From Bacteroidales bacterium (GTDB taxonomy: Bacteria > Bacteroidota > Bacteroidia > Bacteroidales > Muribaculaceae), in assembly GCA_020860445.1 (NCBI GenBank), contig JAJBUH010000003.1, forward strand, positions 1 to 35,518: a stretch of 35,518 bases of DNA, written 5' to 3'. Of the stretch, positions 17,417 to 26,429 are shown one piece after another. Numbering within the stretch: the first letter of the stretch is position 1; the number at the start of each line of letters is the position of its first letter. Position numbers and translations under genes: made by a program. Under the pieces are notes generated by a model. The model did not search any database, was not told where the DNA came from, and worked only from the letters and a program-made list of their open reading frames with translations.

Positions 17417-19220
17417 TTGTTAGGGATTCCTCTCGTTTCATGCGATAGAAATCACGGAGGACATCAAAAGCAGCTTTCTTTTGTCCAGAATCTGAAACCA
17501 GACCTTTACGATTAAAGAAATTTTGGGTTTGATGATTTTGTCTACGCGGAGAACGGAAGTCCTTAAGTATCCAAGGAGAGCACCCAGCCCAACCTGGTTG
17601 ACGATTGTACATACGCAGGGTGCGTTCATAAAGATCCGCTTGGTATTCTTCAGTCCACTTTTGATTGGCTGGGCCATGCAATCCTGCCACTGCGCCACCA
17701 CCAAATTCACTTACGAAGAAAGGCTTATCGTAAGGAATATCATAAGAGTGTATGTCACAAGTCTCAGGAGTACCGCCATACCACCCCAGATAGGCATTGA
17801 AACTCACAATATCGACGTACTCATTCATGTTATCTCGGATATGTGCTGTGTAATCGTCCTCCTCAGCAATTTCCATAGCCATAGAGACCAGGCGCTCAGT
17901 GTCGGCCTCTTTGACCTGGCGAGCCAAATTGGATAGAAATTGATCTCTATCCTCACTGTGGGGCGTTTCGTTGGCAATGCTCCATACGGTGATTGCACAA
18001 CGATTATGATCGCGCTGCATATTGTCGCGCAATTGAATCGAAGCATTGGCGTAGGTATCGGGATTATCCCAGGCTATAGTCCAGTATACCGGAATTTCTG
18101 ACCAAACCATAAATCCCATTTCTTCAGCCTTGCGCACCATGTACTCGCTATGAGGATAATGCGCTAAGCGCACAAAGTTGCAATTAAGTTCTTTTGCCCA
18201 TTGCAGCAGTGTATCGCAGTCTGACTTAGTGAGGGCGCGAGTTGCATTGAATGGGGCCTCTTCATGTATGGAAATTCCACGCAGAAATACGGGTGCTCCA
18301 TTAAGCTTGATTTGTTTGCCCTCAACATCGAGATGGCGGAAGCCTATTCTGTCATTCAAAGTTTCATTGCCGCATGTGATGGCCACATCATAGAGAGTGG
18401 GAGATTCTGGAGACCATAAGTTTGGCTTCGCTTTGATTAGAGCTGAGGCTTTGCCTTGGGAATCAGTGGTAAGAGTTTGATTAATCTTTAGCTCTGGAAT
18501 ATTAATTTTAACCTCCACACCCTCAATTGGATTATTGAGGATAACCGTGGCTTGAAGGGTGTCATATCGATTTGGAGCTAAAGCCAATGAGTAATCATCG
18601 ACCGATATCTCAGGTGTTGACACTATCATCACATCGCGGGTTATACCGCCATAGTTCCACCAATCGCTAATTAATGTTGGCACATCCTCGGCATGGCGAG
18701 TATTGTTAACTCGCACTATCAGAGTGTTATCCTTTTCTTTTAATTTGCCAGTGACATCGAAACTAAAGGGGGTAAACCCGCCTATGTGCCAGCCTAATTT
18801 CTCACCATTAAGATAAACATCAGCGCGATAATTGACAGCAGCGAAGTAGAGATAGTTAGACCCCTCTTTAGGGTCTTGATAGTCGAAATCCTTTTTATAC
18901 CAAATCGAGCCCTCGTATAGCATTAGTTCGGGTCGTTGGGTGTTCCAATCGCCAGGCACTTTGAGGGTTTCCTTATCACAGAAATCATATTCAGCGTGCT
19001 CGTAATTTGATTTAGGTTGGTAGTTTCTGAAAAAACCATTTCCTGTCTCTTGCATACGATAGTCATAGAAGCCAGTCTCTACGGGATCTATGATAGTTTG
19101 CCAAGTGCCATTGAGGAGTACATAGTCACGAGCATACACATTCTGTAGAATCCGAGAGTCCTCGGCATTCAGAAACATCCAGCAAGAGGACAGCAATAGG
19201 GTGAGAGTAATAGCTTTCAT
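17409..19220 (-). CDS. Secreted glycoside hydrolase family 2, probable beta-glucuronidase
   Basis: TVWSIANETPHSEDRD (acid/base), KPFFVSEFGGGAVAG (nucleophile), NFFNRKGL carrying an N-x-K motif associated with glucuronate recognition. Confidence 0.85.
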   Translation of the reverse strand: MKAITLTLLLSSCWMFLNAEDSRILQNVYARDYVLLNGTWQTIIDPVETGFYDYRMQETGNGFFRNYQPKSNYEHAEYDFCDKETLKVPGDWNTQRPELMLYEGSIWYKKDFDYQDPKEGSNYLYFAAVNYRADVYLNGEKLGWHIGGFTPFSFDVTGKLKEKDNTLIVRVNNTRHAEDVPTLISDWWNYGGITRDVMIVSTPEISVDDYSLALAPNRYDTLQATVILNNPIEGVEVKINIPELKINQTLTTDSQGKASALIKAKPNLWSPESPTLYDVAITCGNETLNDRIGFRHLDVEGKQIKLNGAPVFLRGISIHEEAPFNATRALTKSDCDTLLQWAKELNCNFVRLAHYPHSEYMVRKAEEMGFMVWSEIPVYWTIAWDNPDTYANASIQLRDNMQRDHNRCAITVWSIANETPHSEDRDQFLSNLARQVKEADTERLVSMAMEIAEEDDYTAHIRDNMNEYVDIVSFNAYLGWYGGTPETCDIHSYDIPYDKPFFVSEFGGGAVAGLHGPANQKWTEEYQADLYERTLRMYNRQPGWAGCSPWILKDFRSPRRQNHQTQNFFNRKGLVSDSGQKKAAFDVLRDFYRMKREESLTNE

Positions 19221-19245
19221 AAAATTTGGATTGATGTTTGTAAAG

Positions 19246-19297
19246 AAAAAAAGGTGACAGTGGCCTGATCGACGTCCAGCGATGAGCCACTGTCACC
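19246..19297 (-). terminator. Intrinsic terminator of the 19312-21906 gene
   Basis: GGTGACAGTGGC ... GCCACTGTCACC stem, followed on the minus strand by a T-run. Confidence 0.85.
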
Positions 19298-19311
19298 ATC
19301 ATGAGAAAAAT

Positions 19312-21906
19312 TTACCAAACTATAACCTTTTGCGTTTTGGTCGTGTCTTTCACAATGTAGACGCCGGGGGCGCTGACAGAGAGAGTGGTTTTTTGCTTAG
19401 CCAGTTGACGACCTTGTAGGTCGTAGATATCGCAGGGAGTATTAGCTATGATAGTGCGCCCATCCACTCTTATCGCTGATTCGGTAAGGGTCTCCACTGA
19501 TTCTAAGCCCGAGGTGTAGAATTGTACCAGAATTTCGTTAGAGGGTTCGCTTACGTAAGTGCTTGATGTATCGGAATCGTAGGCCCAAGAGCAGATAGAG
19601 TAGATATACTCCATGCCTGAAATTACGTAAAGATCTTCAAATTGATATGATTCGATATCGCCGCCTTCGAAATTCACTTGGTTCAACTCTGTGACAACAA
19701 TGGCACCCTCATTGAGATCCTGCATCACATTTACTTCGTCAAGGAAGAATGCAGCGCCAGATACGGTATAGAAGTAAATCGAGCCATAGTCTACACCTGA
19801 TAGGTTCACAGTGCCATCAGCCACACCATTCACATCGAAATACAGGTCTTCGACCTCGTCATAATATTGTATGCGCAGACGGTCACCAGCCTTGCCATAG
19901 GCTTTGGCATATACTTTGGCTGTGCCATTGCCATTTGTCAAATCAAGGTAGGGAGTGCAAACGTAGAAGATATCCTCATACTCTTCTTGGCATCCCACCA
20001 TGCCTGCCGCAATGGTACCTCCATAGACTGTCCATCCAGAAACATGGGTAAAATTGCTCAAATCATCAAGATAAGCGCCCTCAAACACATAAGGATTGTC
20101 CATCGTATAGGGCATATCATTCAGCTTAGAGAAATCTTCTGATAAGATAGAAAAATCAGGTGTATACTCTTTGGCTTCGTAGTGTTGCACTACAGATATA
20201 TAGTAGCCCGAGGCTCCATTGACTGCTTCCCAATTAGCGGTGAACGAACCATTATCCGCATCCATCTCTGTGGCCTCAAGAGCTACTGGAGGCCTGATGC
20301 CGAACACATGCTCGCGCTCATAAAGGGTAGTGATGAAGTCGCCTTTTGTGGCTTGTAGGGTATAATAGTGCTCACCCTCCATGTTGAGGCCGGTAAATGC
20401 GTATTCAGTATCGGTAGTGAAAAGATCGGAAACCACCTTTTGATCCGAACTGAGACCTTGCGATGCAAACTCAATGTTATCGACAAGTACGCATCCATCA
20501 TTGCTTGGCCAGATCTCCAACTCAAACCCGTAGTATTGGTCTGAGTAATCATTGCTGATGCCATAGTAGTCAACAGCATTAGCTATGTCAAATTCAATGG
20601 TAGTACCCAGCACATTGGCTACCTCACCCTTATTTAGGAGTTTAGATGAGCCAGTATCTGTGATGCCATAAAGGCGCCACTCGGTGGAATAGGGGTCTCC
20701 TCCGTAAGTTGGGGCAATTGTATTCTCAGCGACTACAGTCATTTGGCATCTAAAGTCTGATACCAGACCTCCTACAGGAGTGCAAATGTTGGGCAGCCAA
20801 CGTGAATTGAAGTAGCGAGTGTAATCTTCATAAAATAGGATACCAGTGCTCTGGTCCAATGGATTGGTGCCAACTTGGGGTTGTTTTTCGTTAAGTTCGA
20901 TAGTCCAGCCATCGGGGAGATTGAAATTAGTGACCATCATGTCTTCATCCCATTCCATATCCTCAAAGTCAATCGAGGTTTCAGTCTTACTATTGGGGTC
21001 AAAAGAGGTTTCCCAAAGGTTTATCAGGTAACCATCGCTTTGGGGGTCACCATTCCAAGAAAGGGTAAAACCATCATTGGTGAAGTGAGAAACGGAGATT
21101 GAATATGGCTCCATGATTTTGTCCTTCACGCGCTCTATTTTCAGGTCGTCGATGATCACTCCATCGCTGTAAGTCATTGCGTTGAATTGTACGAATGCGT
21201 CATTGCCCTCATAGGGGACATCGATTTCGAATTCAACATCAGTCCATCCATCTTCGGGGTAAAATGTCTGGATATAACTCTGATGTTCGGTTGCCATTTC
21301 TATATTAGCCCAGTCGTGACAGCAGGGTGTCACCACCATGGTGCATGGATACTCGCTTGCCGAGCGGCAACGAAATGATATGCGGATCACACCATTGAGG
21401 TTGAGGTTGTTGGGAGTGTTGAGTATGCCCCCAAGGTTGGGGTAATACAAAGCCACTGCGCCACCAGCCTGATATATACAGCAGCCTGACCAACCAGGAG
21501 TCTGGGTAAAGGCTGCTTCTATGTGGTAATCGGTGTCAGGGTCGATTTTGCCTTTGTCAAAATCGATGATGTATCCTGAGATGTCAAGGCTGGTATCGAT
21601 ATCATCGACCGAGCCGTCGTACATGAGATCGAAATTCTCAGAGAGGAGAAGCTCAGTCTCTGCATTGGCGCTGGCCTGGGTAGGTGTTTGCTGGCCATTA
21701 GGGGCTTTGCGTACCGCAGGAGATTCTTTGATTGACTTAAAGAGGTCTGTTGCTTGGTCTTGGCTCAAGACTCCGAGTTCAGGGGATTCAGTAGAGCGTG
21801 ATGGAGTTGCGACAAGCTCCTTAGATGTTGGGTTAAGCTGGCGCGTAGCGCTGGCAGCCGTTACCCAGCATGCAATCAGCATAAAAGCAAGAGTAAATTT
21901 TCTCAT
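19312..21906 (-). CDS. Large secreted multidomain protein (choice-of-anchor/fibronectin-III-like) with C-terminal sorting-like domain
   Basis: Signal peptide MRKFTLAFMLIACWVTAASA; repeated jelly-roll-like segments; C-terminus IYDLQGRQLAKQKTTLSVSAPGVYIVKDTTKTQKVIVW. Confidence 0.75.
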   Translation of the reverse strand: MRKFTLAFMLIACWVTAASATRQLNPTSKELVATPSRSTESPELGVLSQDQATDLFKSIKESPAVRKAPNGQQTPTQASANAETELLLSENFDLMYDGSVDDIDTSLDISGYIIDFDKGKIDPDTDYHIEAAFTQTPGWSGCCIYQAGGAVALYYPNLGGILNTPNNLNLNGVIRISFRCRSASEYPCTMVVTPCCHDWANIEMATEHQSYIQTFYPEDGWTDVEFEIDVPYEGNDAFVQFNAMTYSDGVIIDDLKIERVKDKIMEPYSISVSHFTNDGFTLSWNGDPQSDGYLINLWETSFDPNSKTETSIDFEDMEWDEDMMVTNFNLPDGWTIELNEKQPQVGTNPLDQSTGILFYEDYTRYFNSRWLPNICTPVGGLVSDFRCQMTVVAENTIAPTYGGDPYSTEWRLYGITDTGSSKLLNKGEVANVLGTTIEFDIANAVDYYGISNDYSDQYYGFELEIWPSNDGCVLVDNIEFASQGLSSDQKVVSDLFTTDTEYAFTGLNMEGEHYYTLQATKGDFITTLYEREHVFGIRPPVALEATEMDADNGSFTANWEAVNGASGYYISVVQHYEAKEYTPDFSILSEDFSKLNDMPYTMDNPYVFEGAYLDDLSNFTHVSGWTVYGGTIAAGMVGCQEEYEDIFYVCTPYLDLTNGNGTAKVYAKAYGKAGDRLRIQYYDEVEDLYFDVNGVADGTVNLSGVDYGSIYFYTVSGAAFFLDEVNVMQDLNEGAIVVTELNQVNFEGGDIESYQFEDLYVISGMEYIYSICSWAYDSDTSSTYVSEPSNEILVQFYTSGLESVETLTESAIRVDGRTIIANTPCDIYDLQGRQLAKQKTTLSVSAPGVYIVKDTTKTQKVIVW

Positions 21907-22030
21907 ACCGTTTTCGGAAAATTTTTGGATTAATTATTAGATTTGTCGTTGCAAAGATATGGCTTTTATCGACCAATTGACGTTTCAGATAGTGTTAGAT
22001 TCATTTCAAAATAAGAACAGTAATGTTAAT

Positions 22031-22062
22031 ATTGTATGATTAAAATATTATGTGTATCTTTG
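22031..22062 (+). promoter_or_regulatory. Bacteroidetes-type promoter for the AraC-family gene
   Basis: ATTG 22031-22034, TATCTTTG 22055-22062. Confidence 0.5.
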
Positions 22063-22101
22063 CAATTCATTAGATTTTAATCGACTAAGCCTATTTCAAG
22101 A

Positions 22102-22935
22102 ATGAAACCACGAAATCATATACAGTATACTATCCTCACCCGAGCAGACTGGGCTGAGGGTCAATTGTACATCCCTGAGGCTTTCTATATGGGGGTCACC
22201 CAAGGGAGTGCTATAGTGCAAATTAGGAATCGACATTTCTTCCTTGAATATCAGAGCGAACTCCATCAATTCGGAGGCTCTCTTATCCAATGCCAAAATA
22301 TGAGTGATGATTTCCAAGCTCGTATTTTTACATATCCTAGGGCGCTTTTGGAGCCGCTTTTTAAGGCTATAGGGTATGATTGGTATGATTTCTTTGACGT
22401 CAATTCCTTTTACCAGCATGTTGATGATCCTCGCAGTCAGCGTACCTGGCGGGAGTTTAACCAATGGTTAGACTTAGCCCGGACCCTATTTTCCCCCGAG
22501 TCAAAAATCAAGTATCCGCAATTGCAGCAAGAGAATTTTCTGGCAGGCTACTGGATGTGGGCTATTGGTACTCTCCAAGAGGCGATGGTGCTATCAAGAG
22601 GGATGAGTCCTGCAAAGATGATTTACCGAAGATTTTTGAAATTGGTAAATCAACAAGCCATAGACCATCATGATGTGAAATATTATGCCGATATCTTGTC
22701 AATATCGCCTCGATATCTAAGTAAGATTGTCACAGAATGTACAGATGGGGTCACCCCTAAGCAAATCATTGATAGGCATCTCCTCGAGCTAATAAAGGAA
22801 TTGTTGAAAGACCGCTCCCTAACCCTCATCCAAATAGCCGACCAACTCAATTTCCCCGACCAATCCTACCTCAGCCGTTTTTTTTATCGCCACACCGGCT
22901 TTTACCCTTCAAAGTTTCAAAACTTAGCGCCTTGA
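22102..22935 (+). CDS. AraC-family transcriptional regulator
   Basis: C-terminal YADILSISPRYLSKIVTECTDGVTPKQIIDRHLLELIKELLKDRSLTLIQIADQLNFPDQSYLSRFFYRHTGFYPSKF. Confidence 0.92.
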   Translation: MKPRNHIQYTILTRADWAEGQLYIPEAFYMGVTQGSAIVQIRNRHFFLEYQSELHQFGGSLIQCQNMSDDFQARIFTYPRALLEPLFKAIGYDWYDFFDVNSFYQHVDDPRSQRTWREFNQWLDLARTLFSPESKIKYPQLQQENFLAGYWMWAIGTLQEAMVLSRGMSPAKMIYRRFLKLVNQQAIDHHDVKYYADILSISPRYLSKIVTECTDGVTPKQIIDRHLLELIKELLKDRSLTLIQIADQLNFPDQSYLSRFFYRHTGFYPSKFQNLAP

Positions 22936-22969
22936 TGTATCCAAATTTTGTGCTCAGGGGCAAATGCAA

Positions 22970-23000
22970 GGGGCGCAACTGTTTCACGCGGTTGCGCCCC
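22970..23000. terminator. Candidate hairpin terminator between convergent genes
   Basis: GGGGCGCAAC ... GTTGCGCCCC; weak T-run. Confidence 0.55.
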
Positions 23001-23034
23001 CTTCTATGTTAGAGTTGCCTGTAATTAGGAGGGG

Positions 23035-24009
23035 TTATTTCACGTAGACCTTCTTGCCGTTGATGATGTAGAGGCCGGGACGGCTGGTGTCGTTGACGCG
23101 GATGCCCTGGATGTTGTAGATTACATCCTGGCCATCGGTGTCAGCCTTAACGCTGTTGATGGCGGTTGTGGTGGGTATTCTCACGGCGATGTTGTCGAGG
23201 ATATAGTAAGCTGGCACTGACATGCCGCTGCCATTATCAATATCGCTGAGCATGTTGAGGCGTAGAGTCTTGATGGCACCCAGGCCGCTGAGGTCAACCT
23301 TTATGTAGCCAATCAGAGGCACACCCTCGGTGAGCACATCCTGCTCGATGATGCCGGTTGATTCGCCCTCGGCATCGAGGCCTTCAAACACAACCTTTAC
23401 ATAATTCTCAGGGGTAGCAGCCGGGCTCATAGAGTTGCCGTTGAGCAGCACATTCAGGGTGTAAGCGTTGAGAGCCAGATATAGGTGGTCGATCACTCGG
23501 GCATCAGTGTCCTTGAATGTCATGGTTGGACGATCATCGCTCCATTCGTTGAGGTATCCAAAGGCTACGGCAAAGTTGTCAGAATCATCATAGCCGCCCT
23601 TGCCGGTGGTGCTGAAAGCCTCGAGCTGCTCCTCAAAGTCGCAACCGGCATAGTCGTTGGTCACATAGTCAGAGATGGCAACGCCGCCATTCCAGTAGGC
23701 GTATGAGCCATAGTTGCAGTTGAGCTCAGAGTAGAGGTCAGTGTTGTTTTGGTCATACCACCAGTAGTTGTCGGCTGCGTCATAGATGCCGTAGCCATCG
23801 GCTCCGTAGAGGAGCTTGCCGCCGTATTCGGGGCTGTCGATGAGCGACGACCAGTTTTTCTCACCGAGCATGTTGCCGTCGCCCTTGTAGTCATCGTTTT
23901 CGAAAGTGAGCACGGCGATGGTGTACGAACCATCTTCCTCAGCGAAGCTGGGAGAAGCGATAGCGCCCATAGCGAGGCACATAGCAGCGATTTTGTAAAT
24001 CTGTTTCAT
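23035..24009 (-). CDS. Secreted DUF4465-like protein, C-terminal sorting-like motif; likely part of the B12 surface operon
   Basis: Signal peptide; TFENDDYKGDGNMLGEKNWSSLIDS...YYILDNIAVR; C-terminus GLYIINGKKVYVK. Confidence 0.7.
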   Translation of the reverse strand: MKQIYKIAAMCLAMGAIASPSFAEEDGSYTIAVLTFENDDYKGDGNMLGEKNWSSLIDSPEYGGKLLYGADGYGIYDAADNYWWYDQNNTDLYSELNCNYGSYAYWNGGVAISDYVTNDYAGCDFEEQLEAFSTTGKGGYDDSDNFAVAFGYLNEWSDDRPTMTFKDTDARVIDHLYLALNAYTLNVLLNGNSMSPAATPENYVKVVFEGLDAEGESTGIIEQDVLTEGVPLIGYIKVDLSGLGAIKTLRLNMLSDIDNGSGMSVPAYYILDNIAVRIPTTTAINSVKADTDGQDVIYNIQGIRVNDTSRPGLYIINGKKVYVK

Positions 24010-24075
24010 AGGTTTTTGTTTAGGGGTTAATATTGGGTTTTATTGGTTTTTCACCAGAGATATCCCTGGCGATTT

Positions 24076-25188
24076 TTATTTGACATATATTTTCTTGCCC
24101 GATTTGATGTAGATGCCGTGGGATGGGTTCACCACCTTGCGACCCATCAGGTCGTAGATCGAATCATCGGTCGAGCGTGGGTCGGCAATGACAGAACTTA
24201 CGCCTCCTACCTCGCGCGGAGTGATAATAATCGGATCCTCATCATAACCGGGGATTAGGTGCAAGTCGATAAACTCAGTTATCTCAGTCGAACTCTCGCC
24301 GAGCCATCCGCAATACTGGAATATGCCAGTATATACGCGTATGAAATTGATTTCATTGAGTTCGACTGGGTTGCCATCCTCATCAACGGCCCAACTGATA
24401 TCGAAAGTAGAGTAGATGTCAGTATTGAGAGAATCATCGACATAGCCGTAGGCATCGGGTGCGTAGCGGTACATCACCCAGTATTGGCTATTGCCTGTGC
24501 CATAGTTGACAGCATTGTTGGGCAGGCGCCCGCCCTTGAAGGTTAGGCTCTCGGCCGTCACCCACTCTGGCCAATAGCTCTGCTGGTGGAATGAATTTTT
24601 CATGTGGTAGCCAGTGGAATCGCAACGCTCGCCATCCTGGGTCCAGGTAGCTTCCCAGCGGATATATTCGTCGTAAGTCGAGAAGGGCTCGGTAGCGGTG
24701 CCGCTCTCGGCCGTGGGCTTGTAGTAGGTAATCTCAAAGTCGTGGACTTCGCCGGTGTAGTATTCCCAACCGGCTAATTCATACCACTTGGCAGTGTCAA
24801 CATTGTCTCCCACGCCCACCATCACGATGCCAGGCTCAAATGATCCGCCGATGGTCTCCCTCCCATACACTGGGTCGCTGTTGGCATAGTAACCGTTGCC
24901 GCAGATGCGCAGGTCGCTGCCCACGCCATTCTGTACTGGGTGGTCAAAAGCCACGGTGATATAGCCGCCATAAGGGCCAAGGCAAACCATCAGGCCGCTG
25001 TTGAGGGCATCGGCGCAACTGGCATTCATGTCATCCTGTGAGGTGGTGCCATCGGCCTCGGGCAGAGTGTTGATAAACTGTCCCGGAGCAGGCATATATT
25101 CCAGCACCTTAATTTTTTGCGACTGAGCTTGCGCCCCCAAGCCGCACACCACAAATATAAATAATAGATGTAAATATCTTGTCATCAA
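24076..25188 (-). CDS. Secreted cell-surface protein in the B12 operon, C-terminal sorting-like motif
   Basis: Signal peptide MMTRYLHLLFIFVVCGLGAQA; C-terminus GIYIKSGKKIYVK; position downstream of btuG-like gene. Confidence 0.7.
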   Translation of the reverse strand: MMTRYLHLLFIFVVCGLGAQAQSQKIKVLEYMPAPGQFINTLPEADGTTSQDDMNASCADALNSGLMVCLGPYGGYITVAFDHPVQNGVGSDLRICGNGYYANSDPVYGRETIGGSFEPGIVMVGVGDNVDTAKWYELAGWEYYTGEVHDFEITYYKPTAESGTATEPFSTYDEYIRWEATWTQDGERCDSTGYHMKNSFHQQSYWPEWVTAESLTFKGGRLPNNAVNYGTGNSQYWVMYRYAPDAYGYVDDSLNTDIYSTFDISWAVDEDGNPVELNEINFIRVYTGIFQYCGWLGESSTEITEFIDLHLIPGYDEDPIIITPREVGGVSSVIADPRSTDDSIYDLMGRKVVNPSHGIYIKSGKKIYVK

Positions 25189-25240
25189 ATTTTAAATTTA
25201 AAATAAGAGACTAAACCACCGATTTCCACTGATTCCTTAT

Positions 25241-25282
25241 TTTTCATTTTTCATTTTTCATTTTTCATTTTTCATTCTTCAT
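25241..25282. repeat. 7-nt tandem repeat (TTTTTCA)n
   Basis: Five exact TTTTCAT units plus one TCTTCAT; overlaps the 3' end of the btuG-like gene. Confidence 0.92.
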
Positions 25283-26417
25283 TTTCCTCGACTGGCACAG
25301 CCAGGATATGGGCTGGGTTGATATATACCTTTTGAGGCGAGAATATCTGCGTGCCCGCTGGGGTGTAGCCATAGAGGTATCCGGCTGTAGCGTAGCTGCG
25401 CGCATCGGTGAAGTAGAGATTCTGGGTGTAGGGCGACACATAGATGTCGTAGGGACTCTGTAGCGAGGCTATCAAGTCGGTAATTTCTTGGGTATAGATG
25501 ATGTCGGAGATGCTGAGGGTAGCGGGGTTGATGGTATGGATGTCATACTTATACTCGTAGGTGATGTATGAGAAAGCCGCGCCCACGGTGTAGAAGAGTT
25601 GGCCATCGCTTGTGCTGGCAGTAGATGGAAAGTCGAGTACAGTAAATTCATCGGTGTCGCAATTGAGTATGATTGTGGCTGGCTCGACATAATAATAGTC
25701 GCCTCCCGAATTGATGCACAGGTATTGTCCGGCCTGGGCCATGCCGCCGTAGAGGTTGATATGGCCGGTGTCGATAGTTTTGATCGACTGCATCGTGGCG
25801 GCATCGACCACCTGCACCGTGGTCTCGTAAGCATGATCCTCAGAATACCCATAGCCGCCGCTGTTGGCCACGTATAGCTTGCCGTTGTACAGTTTGATTC
25901 CCTCTGGCTCCCAACCGACCTCGCAGGTTGCCACTACATTCTTTGTGGCAACGTCGATCTTGGCGACATAGCCTTTCTCAAATGTCTGGTCGCCGCATAT
26001 ATGGGCATAGCTGGTCAGATAGATGTATTCGCCGTCGGTGCACATCTTGCGATTGTTGGGCACCTTCTCGGTGGCTCCGCAGGCAGTGCCGTCAGGGTGG
26101 ATGTATTGCACGATATTGCTCCAGTTTACGGCAATGGCAATCAGTGTGTCGTTGACCTGGATTATGTCGTTGGGAGTGTCGCCGAGCTTGTAGCCGTTGA
26201 CTTGCCTAAACCATTGGTTGGTCAGTACGCCAGTGGTTGAGTCATAGTACGATAGTTGTCCGTTGTCGCTCTGCCAGTTGCCTTCGTTGCACACGATGAC
26301 ATTTTCGCCAGTGAGCGTGGGCTCCGGCGTAGGCGTAGACGGTTCATCTTTGTCGCTGGAACAACCAGCGACAAGGACCCCGAGGATGGTCATGAGGGTA
26401 TAAGTGCGTTTGTCCAT
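25272..26417 (-). CDS. YncE/BtuG-like beta-propeller lipoprotein (candidate surface B12-binding protein)
   Basis: Lipobox-like ILGVLVAGCSSDKD; NVIVCNEGNWQSDNGQLSYYD; PEGIKLYNGKLYVANSGG propeller repeats; adjacent to riboswitch-controlled btuB. Confidence 0.82.
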   Translation of the reverse strand: MDKRTYTLMTILGVLVAGCSSDKDEPSTPTPEPTLTGENVIVCNEGNWQSDNGQLSYYDSTTGVLTNQWFRQVNGYKLGDTPNDIIQVNDTLIAIAVNWSNIVQYIHPDGTACGATEKVPNNRKMCTDGEYIYLTSYAHICGDQTFEKGYVAKIDVATKNVVATCEVGWEPEGIKLYNGKLYVANSGGYGYSEDHAYETTVQVVDAATMQSIKTIDTGHINLYGGMAQAGQYLCINSGGDYYYVEPATIILNCDTDEFTVLDFPSTASTSDGQLFYTVGAAFSYITYEYKYDIHTINPATLSISDIIYTQEITDLIASLQSPYDIYVSPYTQNLYFTDARSYATAGYLYGYTPAGTQIFSPQKVYINPAHILAVPVEENEE

Positions 26418-26429
26418 AATACTTGAATT

